Of a DNA stretch of 60,040 bases, positions 39,201 to 45,087 are shown one piece after another. Under the pieces are notes generated by a model. The model did not search any database. It was not told the origin of the DNA and was given only the letters and a program-made list of their open reading frames with translations. A program made the position numbers and the translations under genes. Positions within the stretch are counted from its first letter, which is position 1. Each line of letters starts with the position of its first letter. This DNA is from Phoronis australis (taxonomy: Eukaryota > Phoronida > Phoronidae), in contig NMRA01000028.1 in assembly GCA_002633005.1 (NCBI GenBank), forward strand, positions 214,421-274,460, read 5' to 3'.

Positions 39201-42200
39201 TCAAAATCCAACTGCTCTCTGGATGTTTTGTAATTGGCCCAATTATGTTGCACACCCAGCAGAGTTAATGAGGAGCATATTATTGCAACATTAAAGAAAC
39301 GTTTTAGGTTGTAAAAGTCACATTTCTTGTCCAGTTTTCAAAATTCAAAAACCTATTCATGTGTGCTTTTCACGAACTATTCAAATACGTTATTTACGAA
39401 CTTTCAAAACGAAACTTTAGAATATTATCGTCGTCCCCAATGTGTTCACGATGGGTCTCATTATCTAGAAAACGATAACAGCAGCAGCATGTGTCTGTTT
39501 AATTAACCGAACAGCATGGTGTCTTTGATCGAAACCGGCAGATTCTGAGGTGCGCAAACCGGTCGAGTTGCTCAATCTCGATCGGTTAGGGTGTCAACGT
39601 AGGATTCTTTTCATGTAACGTGCAAGTACATACATATAGGTTGTGATTCACCACGTGAACAGTCTGGGTGAAGTATTTAAAAAATCTGCCGAAAAATAAA
39701 ATAAACTAAGAGTTCGAAGCGTATAGGCTGAATACAAATATACCTCGAGGGGCGTGGATGAAATAATATTCCACAGGACCATATTCCGCGTATCGTCGGA
39801 GACTGAAGGTCGAGGTCGAGAAGCGAAATAAGGTCTCGTAGGATATTATTTCATCTATGCTACTCGAGGTACGTCTTGTGTATTTATTTTCCGTTAATAC
39901 GTATATAAATTCCAAAAGCGCCACCGTGGCCACCAAGTTCGATGCTACAAAGACGAAAGGCTATCATTTTCTGAATATACGCCAGAGCGAGATATTTTGA
40001 AAATGTTTTTGCAACAAATGTCGATACATCTAAAAGATCTCGCGGCGTAAACATCGGCGAAAATCATGAGCGGCTGATTGATTGTGACAAACTGGCCTTA
40101 ATACGACGGCAATTGATTTCTATCACCAAAAAGAAGTGAGAGAAATTGGAAGACGTGGCAAACTGTTTTATAACTGAAAATATTACTCGTTTTTGATTGG
40201 TGATTGATGCCCTGAATGGTCTGCTTGGAAATGGAACCATTTTCTATCATGGTGTCAAAAGGTTTGAGACATTTTTGAGTGGATAAGCAACATGTTAGAC
40301 AATTTGCAGTTTATCAAGTGAGTATGAGGGAAACGTCCTCTTGGATGTTGAACAGAGATATATTTTAGAAAAGAGCTGTCGAACAGAGCGATATTATCAA
40401 CCGCGATCAACATTTAAAGAATATCCAAGCAAGACATATTTTACAATTCGCCATCAGTAAAAATATCGAAACATGTAGCACAGAGTTTTAGGAGAATGCC
40501 TTAAAGATTTTCAATGACTTCAATCTTTCTGCCTATGTTACGTTTTCTATTTCTTTTCATTCTTCACGGAACGGAACTCTATGCGCTCAAATATCAAAAC
40601 CCAAATTAATGTTCTTACGAAACGTAAACATTCAATGTTCTGGTGCAGTATCGTTAAAAACATGACCTTGCAAATATCACGTGAGCAACTGTTGTTACCC
40701 ACAATGCCACAGTGGGTAGTTGCTTTTGCCATATGTCAGATTACGCGTGACACGATGTGGCATCACACCCGTTTTAAGAACAGCGTAGACACGTTCAGTA
40801 AAAACTTAGAAATTTCCCGTGCTGTTAGCGGGCTATATTGTGACAGGGAATCTTAAGAAGGACCGTCATTGGGGCTCTGTGAAGAAATGAGAGGTAGCAA
40901 TATCCATAATCAGAAATTAAAGTCGTTGATAATCTTCAATCTACTTGTAAAATGCAGATACAAACCAGTGACAGTCTACCTTCGGGACTTAGGCGGTAAG
41001 ACACGTGACCGCCGACGCCAATGGTGACGTCATTGCCGGACGGTTCAGGCTGCAACAATATGTTATCTATGGTGTCATTGGAGAGGTTTCCTCCATAAAA
41101 GATGCGCATAAGATCGTAGTACGTACTTGAACTGGCTAATTTGGCCTCCAACCCCTCTCTAGAAACTGCTCTCATTGTAGGCAACTGAAAACAAAAAGAA
41201 CTGACGTGTAGTAGCCATACGAGACCTTATAGACATATACATTTAACGAGCTTCATATAGTAATACTTCGCACTGAACAGGGGCAGCAGTGGTCGATATA
41301 GCATCAATGTTAGTTATAGAGCTACATACCAACAACAAGAGCAATGCGGAGCGTTGAAATGCGCCCACGAATGCACCGCAAACGGTTTGCTTCTAGGGCG
41401 ACTTTTGTATCATAAAAATGGCCACTAGATGGCGCAAAATATGTCGAATCCATCCGAAAGCGGGAACATGTCATCGTTTTTAACAGAAAGCTATTTATAA
41501 AATTTCATAAATATCCGTACAGGAACTTCAGAGAAACACAGGAATACGGAAAAATGAAAAGTGGTATAGGGCTCGTCGGATCCGCATGAAAGTTGTGAAC
41601 TTCATATAAATTCACTTGCTAAATTTAATAAAGATCCTGCTTTGGTTTAGGAGATACAGCTATGAGTGCAAAAAAACTCCCACTAGGAGGCGCCACAGTA
41701 GTCAAAGTCGTCATCTTCAACCGTCCTTCTCACGCTATATAAGCCACTTTTCACAATCATCCTTTAAATGGATTGGTTGATAGTTGGGCGGACGCCAAAA
41801 ACAGACTTGAAAACATAAAAATGGCTACTAGGTACAAAATACTCGAATCCGTCCGAAAACGGGGGAATATCGTCATCTCACTAATAGATGCTAATATGCC
41901 AAATTTTATGAAAATCTGTCGAGGACCTTGGAAGATGCGGAGGTAAACGTAAAAAACTAAAATTGCCACTAGAGGAACACTAGTAGTCAGATCCGTCCGA
42001 AAGTCGCGCTGGTTCCCTGCGTGCCGCTATGTGGTAGCCAGCACGCAGATATCGCTTAATTTTCCTCGGGAAATGTTTTTACACCGGGGTCTCTGATTGG
42101 CTGGTCGAATTCTCAACAGGCAGCGAGCGCTTTGCGCAAACAAAGTGGCGTGACTGATGGAGGAAGTGAAAATGTGGTGTTGTACAGACAAATCGGTGCT

Positions 42201-42898
42201 TAAAATTCATGTTCAAGAAATGTGAATCCCAGAAAATTGTGGTTGTGCCATTTCGGAGTGCATCTTTCTACTGTCGCTGACTTTTGTTTACGTTGCTGTC
42301 CTGTATTCATACAGTATGAATAACACACTAGTTAAATCGGCCAGATGATGCTGCACGTATTTATTGTACATGTATGTGCTTCAAGCACGCGGCTATTAAA
42401 CATTGCTGCAGAAACGAAATAGTTGCTGCTACGCCACTTGCATGACAAGGCTTAAAATGGTTCATAGTCCGCCATTTCCTCACTTTGATGAAAAGCTAAA
42501 CAATGACTGCCGAGGTTACTGATGCCTGCTACCTGCGTCCTGTCTACCACCTAGCGGCACGCAGGAAACCAGCGAGGCCGTCCAGAAGTTCGCTCATTCT
42601 ATCCCATTCATGAAAGGAACACTTGTGCAAAATTTCATGAACATACATCAGAGAATTTTGGAGATAGAGCAGCGGACGCCGGATGGACACTGGACGGAAG
42701 AACGAACGGACGGACTGACAGGGATGGCGGCATAACAATGCAATAGAGTAGCACCGAAGTTGATACCAGAAAAGTTGCTGCAGCTGTTGTTACTCCACCG
42801 TTGCTGTCGTCTCCGTTGTTGCTGCTGACAACAACGACGACGATGATGATAAAATGCAGCAAAGTAATAAACTCTTGTCTCTTTCCATTACAGTACAT
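18057..42898 (-). CDS. gene 2: secreted PDGF/VEGF-family growth factor, six exons
   Basis: Hand-built model: exons 42898-42794, 41184-40980, 37816-37593, about 21963-21830, 21189-21058 and 18243-18057, giving about 328 residues. Order: signal peptide, propeptide, cystine-knot domain, a second Cys-rich segment, and a polybasic C terminus. PDGF/VEGF ligands are secreted dimers that activate receptor tyrosine kinases. The core has the family signature PAC...HQC...GCC followed by a Cys after five residues. Exon phases agree at junctions 1-2, 2-3, 4-5 and 5-6; the acceptor of exon 4 is unresolved. Introns are 1.6, 3.2, about 15.6, 0.64 and 2.8 kb and hold many repeats. The basic tail suggests binding to heparan sulphate or matrix, as in long VEGF and PDGF forms. 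The family call is firm; the orthology group is not determined. Confidence 0.85.
18275..18340. repeat. short inverted repeat
   Basis: TTGATTAATTTTGTATTAA is followed after a short spacer by TTAATACAAAATCAAC, a near-perfect hairpin of about 15 bp arms in gene 2 intron 5. It may be the end of a small element; no function is implied. Confidence 0.5.
18440..18515 (+). repeat. short G/C-rich repeat, inverse of 21333-21405
   Basis: 'agcactgaaatcagtggggg' through 'agccccttatggtgcgctgc' matches the reverse complement of 21333-21405 with few changes. The pair lies in introns 4 and 5 of gene 2 in opposite orientation, probably as termini of one transposon family. Confidence 0.6.
18755..18865 (+). repeat. 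23-24-bp direct tandem duplication
   Basis: 'ttgttagggagcccgtttgt' occurs twice in a row (from about 18806 and 18833). A minus-strand frame across it reads a repeated NGLPNN motif but has no other sign of being coding. The rest of 18520-21050 is intron without further recognised features. Confidence 0.6.
21058..21189 (-). CDS. gene 2 exon 5, second Cys-rich segment
   Basis: 132 bp between acceptor TTTTCCCTTCCAG and donor CTAAA/GTAAGA, phase 2 to 2. It reads CTRCPVPFILRRNG then PHCSCECFDRERSC and KAVKNGRKSLSTSQL. The spacing C-x12-CxCxC resembles the silk-like C-x10-CxCxC motif of VEGF-C/D C-terminal tails. Seven cysteines in 43 residues rule out a chance frame. Confidence 0.85.
21333..21405 (-). 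repeat. short G/C-rich repeat, inverse of 18440-18515
   Basis: 'gggcggctcaccatagggggctg' region to 'ttatttcagtgctgcgccgt'; reverse complement of the 18440-18515 copy. Located in the 640-bp intron between exons 4 and 5 of gene 2. Confidence 0.6.
21830..21963 (-). CDS. gene 2 exon 4, end of the cystine knot (5' limit uncertain)
   Basis: The donor CTAGAAGA/GTAAGT is strong and leaves phase 2, matching exon 5. The frame reads ...NNVVVVINLSTWGC then KKQVNGLIWLEE; after splicing it continues CTRCP. This gives the beta-strand and terminal Cys pair expected after exon 3, although CxxC replaces the usual CxC. The frame stays open to 22068. The chosen acceptor (ATACTGAG, phase 0 with exon 3) is poor; better pyrimidine tracts near 21940 would give phase 2 and require an extra small exon. 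Confidence 0.55.
22088..22285. repeat. array of TGTTACATTTTACG words on both strands
   Basis: The 14-mer TGTTACATTTTACG or its reverse complement CGTAAAATGTAACA appears about eight times, exact or near-exact, within 200 bp. Three sit close together on one strand and five on the other. The mixed orientation allows several alternative hairpins. It lies just upstream of exon 4 of gene 2. I do not know the element. Confidence 0.8.
22635..22745. repeat. ATT/ACT-rich microsatellite
   Basis: Imperfect trinucleotide tract ('attattattactactatgt', 'catcattattaatattaata') producing low-complexity frames on both strands. No coding value. Confidence 0.8.
22960..23175 (-). other. open frame of unknown nature in gene 2 intron
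   Basis: A minus-strand frame (TRDKNDYTVGILTLQVNDYG ... NLNLLVSKK) is open for 69 codons and has an upstream possible acceptor (ACTACAG). It contains internal GTAAAT and GTAAAC donors. I see no domain and cannot fit it in phase to gene 2. It is noted because its amino-acid composition is more protein-like than nearby frames. Confidence 0.15.
23200..24120. other. intron, no gene seen
   Basis: A GC-rich patch at 23220-23340 contains the repeated word 'gcgcctacg' in both orientations ('cgtaggcgctacg', 'tgcgcctacgtgcgcctacg'). Otherwise no feature. Confidence 0.4.
24135..24510. repeat. degenerate array of GATTTCCTATAGGAA-type words
   Basis: About 25 imperfect copies of a 13-15-bp unit around 'ggatttcctata', many holding the palindrome CCTATAGG or TATAGGAT. 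Because the unit is nearly self-complementary the array reads similarly on both strands, and the minus-strand frame repeats GNP(T)G/NLVG. Simple-sequence expansion or a foldback element core. Confidence 0.75.
25012..25280 (+). repeat. dispersed repeat D, copy 1 (inverse copy at 48430-48705)
   Basis: 'ttattcacaaaaattgtcca' through 'atctcccaccaggtacaaag' matches the reverse complement of 48430-48705 at roughly 75-80% by eye. Both copies can be read in a related frame (copy 1 FTIFHVCLEKYIFLIHGEFQ; copy 2 FTILHLCLTKYHIFILGELQ). Copy 1 has a frameshift about halfway. A decayed coding repeat of unknown type. Confidence 0.6.
25625..25775 (+). repeat. dispersed repeat family B, partial copy
   Basis: 'aatgctcaaagtcgaacataattac' and 'ctcagacaacattccaacaa' resemble segments at 35100-35200 and 36240-36320. 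Low similarity; called from shared order of words. Confidence 0.4.
25800..26165 (+). repeat. dispersed repeat family A, copy 1 (near full length)
   Basis: Recognised by 'cataacattcagtcattccc', 'ggcggccacctttgacttga', 'aacaaaatcaagggaacccc' and the end 'cagtataggtggcgctgtgt'. Related copies, same order and orientation, lie at 44840-45087 plus 46730-46838 (split by an insertion) and at 59325-59662. No coding region is evident. Confidence 0.75.
26170..28500. other. intron of gene 2, no gene seen
   Basis: AT-rich, with only short open frames. The frame 26809-27033 (74 codons) has no recognisable domain or splice context. Confidence 0.4.
28540..28703 (+). other. possible 5' exon ending at a strong donor
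   Basis: A locally GC-richer stretch ends at AAATCCTGCTCAG/GTGAGTTCC, a consensus splice donor at 28704. The ATG at 28603 meets a stop (TAA 28679-28681) before the donor, so if the exon is real it is mostly untranslated. It could be the first exon of a plus-strand gene using the 29.64-kb segment. No direct link can be shown. Confidence 0.2.
29280..29303. repeat. ATT microsatellite
   Basis: Perfect 'attattattattattattatt' run. Confidence 0.9.
29641..29970 (+). CDS. possible exon with a cystine-knot (CTCK-like) cysteine pattern
   Basis: The plus frame is open from 29555 to 30205. A good acceptor (AACTCCTCTGGCCAG) at 29641 starts an exon reading QQCMGICEGTPS. Further in comes SCQGPCSSFIAHSPQ, then RPCGLCNAV, the order CxGxCxS...CxxC seen in C-terminal cystine-knot domains of mucin/VWF-type proteins and in related hormones. 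A possible donor (GCG/GTCAGT) follows at 29970. The minus strand is also open across 29982-29602, so strand choice rests on the Cys pattern. It sits in the 15.6-kb intron of gene 2, on the opposite strand. Confidence 0.3.
30890..31140 (+). repeat. dispersed repeat related to 44560-44800
   Basis: 'cttcatttcgccctctttac' near 30910 and 'ggttggccaaccctgtaatt' near 31075 have counterparts 'ctccatttcgccctgtttag' (44562) and 'ggttggccaaccctaaaatt' (44721), in the same order. The 44-kb copy has clean inverted arms; this one has lost them. Confidence 0.5.
31470..33180 (+). pseudogene. Penelope-like retroelement, reverse transcriptase to GIY-YIG, decayed
   Basis: Pieces of one ORF in order. An N-terminal RT box (ENIIILQADKGNTTVVLDKD) starts near 31560. 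Then come YGKPKIHKP and RPIISNIGSP (31860-31930), VSFDVESLFTS (motif A, 32050), GMAMGSPLSPVLANLYME (32250) and KRYVDNALTIF. In this last box the catalytic YxDD has become YVDN. A linker and a GIY-YIG C-terminal domain follow (NVIYEIPCGETLRPLE near 32930; KHMWSKEHNIEWN near 33045), ending at TAA 33178-33180. Two in-frame stops (31775, 32135), a stop with frameshift near 32591, another shift near 33030, and loss of the residues holding the YIG half of the nuclease motif show that it is dead. The 5' end is not defined. Confidence 0.9.
33248..33330 (+). other. tRNA-like head (A box and weak B box) after the Penelope element
   Basis: 'gatggtgtagtggttaaggt' is a good match to an RNA polymerase III A box with the following D-loop of a tRNA, and 'ttcagaaatcctgcc' resembles a B box about 40 bases later. 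It looks like the head of a tRNA-derived SINE, or a tRNA-like leader joined to the Penelope long terminal region. It cannot fold as a complete tRNA. Confidence 0.4.
33371..33412 (+). other. hammerhead-like core remnant of a Penelope terminal region
   Basis: 'ctgagaatagaccgaccg' followed by 'aaacgtcgtgacag' keeps the GAAAC-GTC-GTGA part of the hammerhead consensus found in Penelope-like elements. The CTGATGA box is altered and stem II no longer pairs well. The same order is seen at 310-352. Confidence 0.4.
34780..35215 (+). repeat. dispersed repeat family B, copy 2
   Basis: Shares 'tggacgatgaagat', 'aatcacaatgataaa' and 'gagacg' in order with 36108-36165, and a following block ('agaattacatgaattt') with 25690 and 36260. 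Divergence is high. A minus-strand frame of 130 codons over 34831-34439 is not recognised as a protein. Confidence 0.45.
36090..36340 (+). repeat. dispersed repeat family B, copy 3
   Basis: 'tggacgatgaagatggcatt', 'catcacggtgataaagaaac' and 'cctcagacaacattttagta' correspond in order to 34877-35200 and 25690-25740. No coding sense. Confidence 0.45.
36400..37590. other. gene 2 intron next to exon 3, no gene seen
   Basis: The minus frame 37291-36899 begins NVRFYEHLKCE, which at first sight resembles the last strand of a PDGF domain. It lacks the second Cys, has no good splice acceptor and continues with unrelated sequence, so I treat it as chance. Confidence 0.35.
37593..37816 (-). CDS. gene 2 exon 3, PDGF/VEGF cystine-knot core
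   Basis: 224 bp between acceptor CATTCTTCTGATTACAG and donor TTTCTG/GTAAGT, both strong. Key residues in order: KKSEC (first Cys), then 25 residues to YFPAC (second), HQC (third), GCC (fourth and fifth), SEC (sixth), then NIS, a possible N-glycosylation site at the place where VEGF-A has one. Spacing between first and second Cys matches VEGF. The exon limits (start before 'FLKHFQ', end after 'NISRKFL') also parallel exon 3 of vertebrate VEGF. The longer frame 37937-37443 includes intron on both sides. Confidence 0.9.
38095..38490. repeat. GT/GGTGAT-rich minisatellite
   Basis: Imperfect (GGTGATGAT)n and (GTGGTG)n over about 390 bp. It includes two near-perfect copies of a 55-bp unit ('gatagtggtgatgatgatgg' to 'cagtgttatagctgt') at about 38267 and 38322. 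It lies in the intron between exons 2 and 3 of gene 2. Confidence 0.85.
38500..38605. repeat. small inverted/direct repeat with ATATTGTTACCCGGGC words
   Basis: 'tctcggtatatattgttacc' and 'tctcggcatatattgacgcc' lie 65 bp apart, with 'gggcggcaatatatgttgat' between them in the opposite sense. This is a small foldback structure at the edge of the minisatellite. Confidence 0.5.
39170..39625 (-). repeat. copy 2 of the 460-bp inverted pair with an exon-like frame
   Basis: Reverse complement of 9450-9915. On the minus strand the frame reads FYNLKRFFNVAIICSSLTLL and then GVQHNWANYKTSREQLDFE, stopping at GAG/GTAAGCC, the same donor as copy 1. It lies in the intron between exons 2 and 3 of gene 2, in the direction of gene 2. 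No phase fit to gene 2 was sought because both flanking exons already join without it. Confidence 0.65.
39630..40970. other. gene 2 intron 2, no further gene seen
   Basis: A foldback lies at 39745-39870: 'tacctcgaggggcgtggatg', then 'aaataatattccacagg', with 'ggatattatttcatctatgc' and 'tactcgaggtacg' as the inverted partner. This suggests a small decayed inverted-repeat element. No exon recognised. Confidence 0.4.
40980..41184 (-). CDS. gene 2 exon 2, propeptide
   Basis: 205 bp between a very good acceptor (TTTTTGTTTTCAG) and donor CGAAG/GTAGAC. It reads LPTMRAVSREGLEAKLASSS and then YYDLMRIFYGG, with two Asn-linked glycosylation sites (NLS, NDT). The Leu/Ile-spaced helix 'LEAKLASSSTYYDLMRIF' resembles the propeptide helix of PDGF A/B chains. 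It ends in phase 1 and joins exon 3 to give Asp. No Cys residues are present, as expected for a propeptide. Confidence 0.75.
41400..42006 (+). repeat. dispersed repeat family C, cluster 5 (gene 2 intron 1)
   Basis: Clear modules: 'aaaatggccactagatggcg', 'cgaatccatccgaaagcggg', 'ctaaatttaataaagatcct', 'taggagatacagctatgagt', 'cactaggaggcgccacagta', 'aattgccactagaggaacac'. This cluster resembles 490-960 closely in order, including the 'tggattggttgatagttggg' segment (compare 'gtggtttggttgttagaggg' at 691). The end is interrupted by the 568-bp element. Confidence 0.75.
42007..42574. mobile_element. 568-bp element with terminal inverted repeats of about 45 bp
   Basis: The left end CGCTGGTTCCCTGCGTGCCG, continuing CTATGTGGTAGCCAGCACGC, matches the reverse complement of the right end (CGCTGGTTTCCTGCGTGCCG, then CTAGGTGGTAGACAGGACGC) with few changes. 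It sits inside repeat family C, whose modules resume at 42575. The flanks 'ccgtccgaaagtcg' and 'ccgtccagaagttcg' are similar, consistent with insertion into that repeat. There is no transposase frame, so it is non-autonomous; the superfamily is not determined. Confidence 0.8.
42575..42735 (+). repeat. dispersed repeat family C, continuation after the 568-bp element
   Basis: 'aacacttgtgcaaaatttca', 'gagaattttggagatagagc' and 'agcggacgccggatggacac' are family C words. The copy ends about 60 bp before exon 1 of gene 2. Confidence 0.65.
42794..42898 (-). CDS. gene 2 exon 1, signal peptide
   Basis: 105 bp, 35 codons. A short basic start (MYCNGKRQEF) leads into a strongly hydrophobic core (ITLLHFIIIVVVVV) and a small-residue region (SSNNG), a classic signal peptide. 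Donor GGTGGA/GTAACA is weak but leaves phase 0, which is what exon 2 needs. A second ATG in another frame (MERDKSLLLCCIL, starting at 42887) also looks like a signal peptide but does not give phase 0 at this donor. Confidence 0.5.
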
Positions 42899-43019
42899 TT
42901 GAACCAAGACGGTAGTTTATCACCAAAGCTAGGTAAAGTGATTAGAGTACAGAAACTGTGTTTCAAGGTACTGAAAATGTTAATCAAGCAGACGCATTCG
43001 ACCAGCTATTTGTCTACTC

Positions 43020-43795
43020 AACTATTTTCCTGACAAAACAGCGGTCGGCCAACTGGGTCGCAATGTTGTAAAAAAGTTTGGACTGGATTAGATCGCTGTT
43101 GAAGACATACCACCGGCGATTGGCAGATAACTAGTATGTTATCTATGTGTGTTAACAGCAGAAAAAACAGCAATGCAAAGTAAATAAAGGCCTTCTCCTC
43201 CTTATTTTTTATTTCCCCGTGAGACGATTATCCCGTCCGATATCAAAAGTTCGTTGGATCTATCTTCAATCACTTGTTGTATCGTGCTTATATACTGTTA
43301 AAGTAAACATACCAAAACACTTGCGTTAAAACAAAACATTAGTTTAATTGGCAAAAGGGACGCTCCTTACTTTAAAAATTGTAGCAAATTGACATTTTAT
43401 ACTCGGCCAAATGATCTCAGCTCTTGCGCCTCTATGCACCTTGGTAAAACGCATGCACAGTTAGATGTAGTCAGAATTTCACTTAAGCTGAAGCAATTTT
43501 AACCTTACGAAAATGTTGTCATGGTTTATTGGTTTCGAACATCTTATGTTTGAAATGAACGCTAATACACAACATTTTATTCAAATTTCCTTTTCACGCG
43601 TTGTTTCAAAAGTGAGATGAATTTTATACACGTGCATTTTACAGACAAACTGCGCTATTGTAACGTAACGTGTATTTTTTCGTTTGGTTTAGCCATGATG
43701 TTGCACCACGGCGTCGTAGAAGCATTGGCTCACAAAAACTACATGTTTGCTAAAATTTATAGTGGTTGTAATCAGTGTTGAGGTTCAGCAAATAA
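43020..43795. other. region upstream of gene 2, no gene seen
   Basis: If exon 1 is right, this contains the promoter region of gene 2. It is AT-rich with no recognisable motif that I can defend. Confidence 0.3.
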
Positions 43796-43804
43796 ATGTG
43801 CTGG

Positions 43805-43932
43805 CCTGCCAGGCCAGTTGCTTAAATATAAGACCAACTGCCAGGCAAGTTACTTGAATATGAGACGACCTGCCAGGTCAGTTACTTGAATATAAGACCA
43901 CCTGACAGGCCAGTTACTTGAATATAAGACCA
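43805..43932 (+). repeat. tandem repeat, 32-bp unit, four copies
   Basis: Unit 'ctgccaggccagttacttga' plus 'atataagaccac', four copies with a few changes (43805, 43837, 43869, 43901). The ends contain the palindromic word cctgccagg. Confidence 0.9.
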
Positions 43933-44633
43933 CATCCACATAGGGCCTATATGTGAAAGTTTGCAGGCCCTGCCGCAAATACACTGGCCCCGGGCCACCG
44001 TGTATTTCGAAAGCTGAATGTGACACATCATGTGTTGGACTAGTTGTTATCAGTCATCCTATGAAGGTAGGCATACAAACATTGGCTACAAAAACCATGT
44101 TTGCTGAAATGGATTGACAGTGGTTTCAAGAAATCATGTGTTGGGCTCGATGCTATCAGTCAGTCAATGAAATAACAAACATTGGCTACAAGAAACTCAT
44201 GGGTATATCTAAATTTTACACAGTGTTATCTGTGTGTAGTAATAGCGGCGCGAAGTCAGTAACTATCTCAAAAGCGTTTCTCAATACGCTTTTGTCATGT
44301 AACGTCGGTGCTTCACGTGGTATCAAAGATCACTTTGCAATGCTGTCATTACTAAAGAAAACTTTTTGAATCAAGGTGTTTTTGTCCTTATCGATAAAAC
44401 ATGCTGTGGTGCAACCCAATTATCTTCTCATCCCTGCAAAACAAATACGTATATGGTTTCACTAAGTGTGCTATTTGAAATACAGGGAAGCATACTTTCA
44501 ATTACACAAATTGTTGACTTGTCATTAATAAGCTTTTTCAACGACACCACTGCCACTTTAAATCTCCATTTCGCCCTGTTTAGCTGACTAAAAAGCCTTT
44601 CACTCTCATGAAATCAGTCTCATAATCTTTCTT

Positions 44634-44797
44634 ACTGTGATAGGATCCCATTTCCGTTACAAACAAGAACATCGAAACCATCTGATAAACGATTCAAGAA
44701 AACGCTTTGAACTTTATTGGGGTTGGCCAACCCTAAAATTGCGAACACATTGTCAATGACTTGAGTTGGTAACGGAAATGGAATCCTATCACGGTAT
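44634..44797. mobile_element. MITE-like element, inverted arms of about 25 bp
   Basis: GTGATAGGATCCCATTTCCG (44637 onward) and its near-perfect inverse CGGAAATGGAATCCTATCAC (44773-44792) bound 100 bp that includes 'ggttggccaaccctaaaatt'. The left flank 44560-44630 is shared with 30905-30940, so the element may be larger or nested in another repeat. Confidence 0.6.
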
Positions 44798-44839
44798 ACA
44801 CTCTTTCACAGTGCTACGTAGTTCTGTCGAGTGTTGTTT

Positions 44840-45087
44840 TAACTAGGCTTCTCATTGGTTTAAGTAATGAGACCGACGACATAACATTCACTCATTCACA
44901 TCGGTTGAAATTTGGGGACCCCTTTCAGTTTACAGTTACCGAGTGTGGCGGCCACTTTTGACTTAAATAGTTACATTTTATTAAAACGGTGATCAAAGTG
45001 AATAGAATGAAGGGAACCCCGCTACAGGGCTTAAGCCCAAACAAGTACAGTGCGTGTGCAAGTGGTGTCGATGTGATCAGTATAATT
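44840..45087 (+). repeat. dispersed repeat family A, copy 2, left part
   Basis: Matches copy 1 (25825-26075) up to 'gatcagtataatt', where the 1.64-kb element begins. The right part continues at 46730. Confidence 0.8.
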
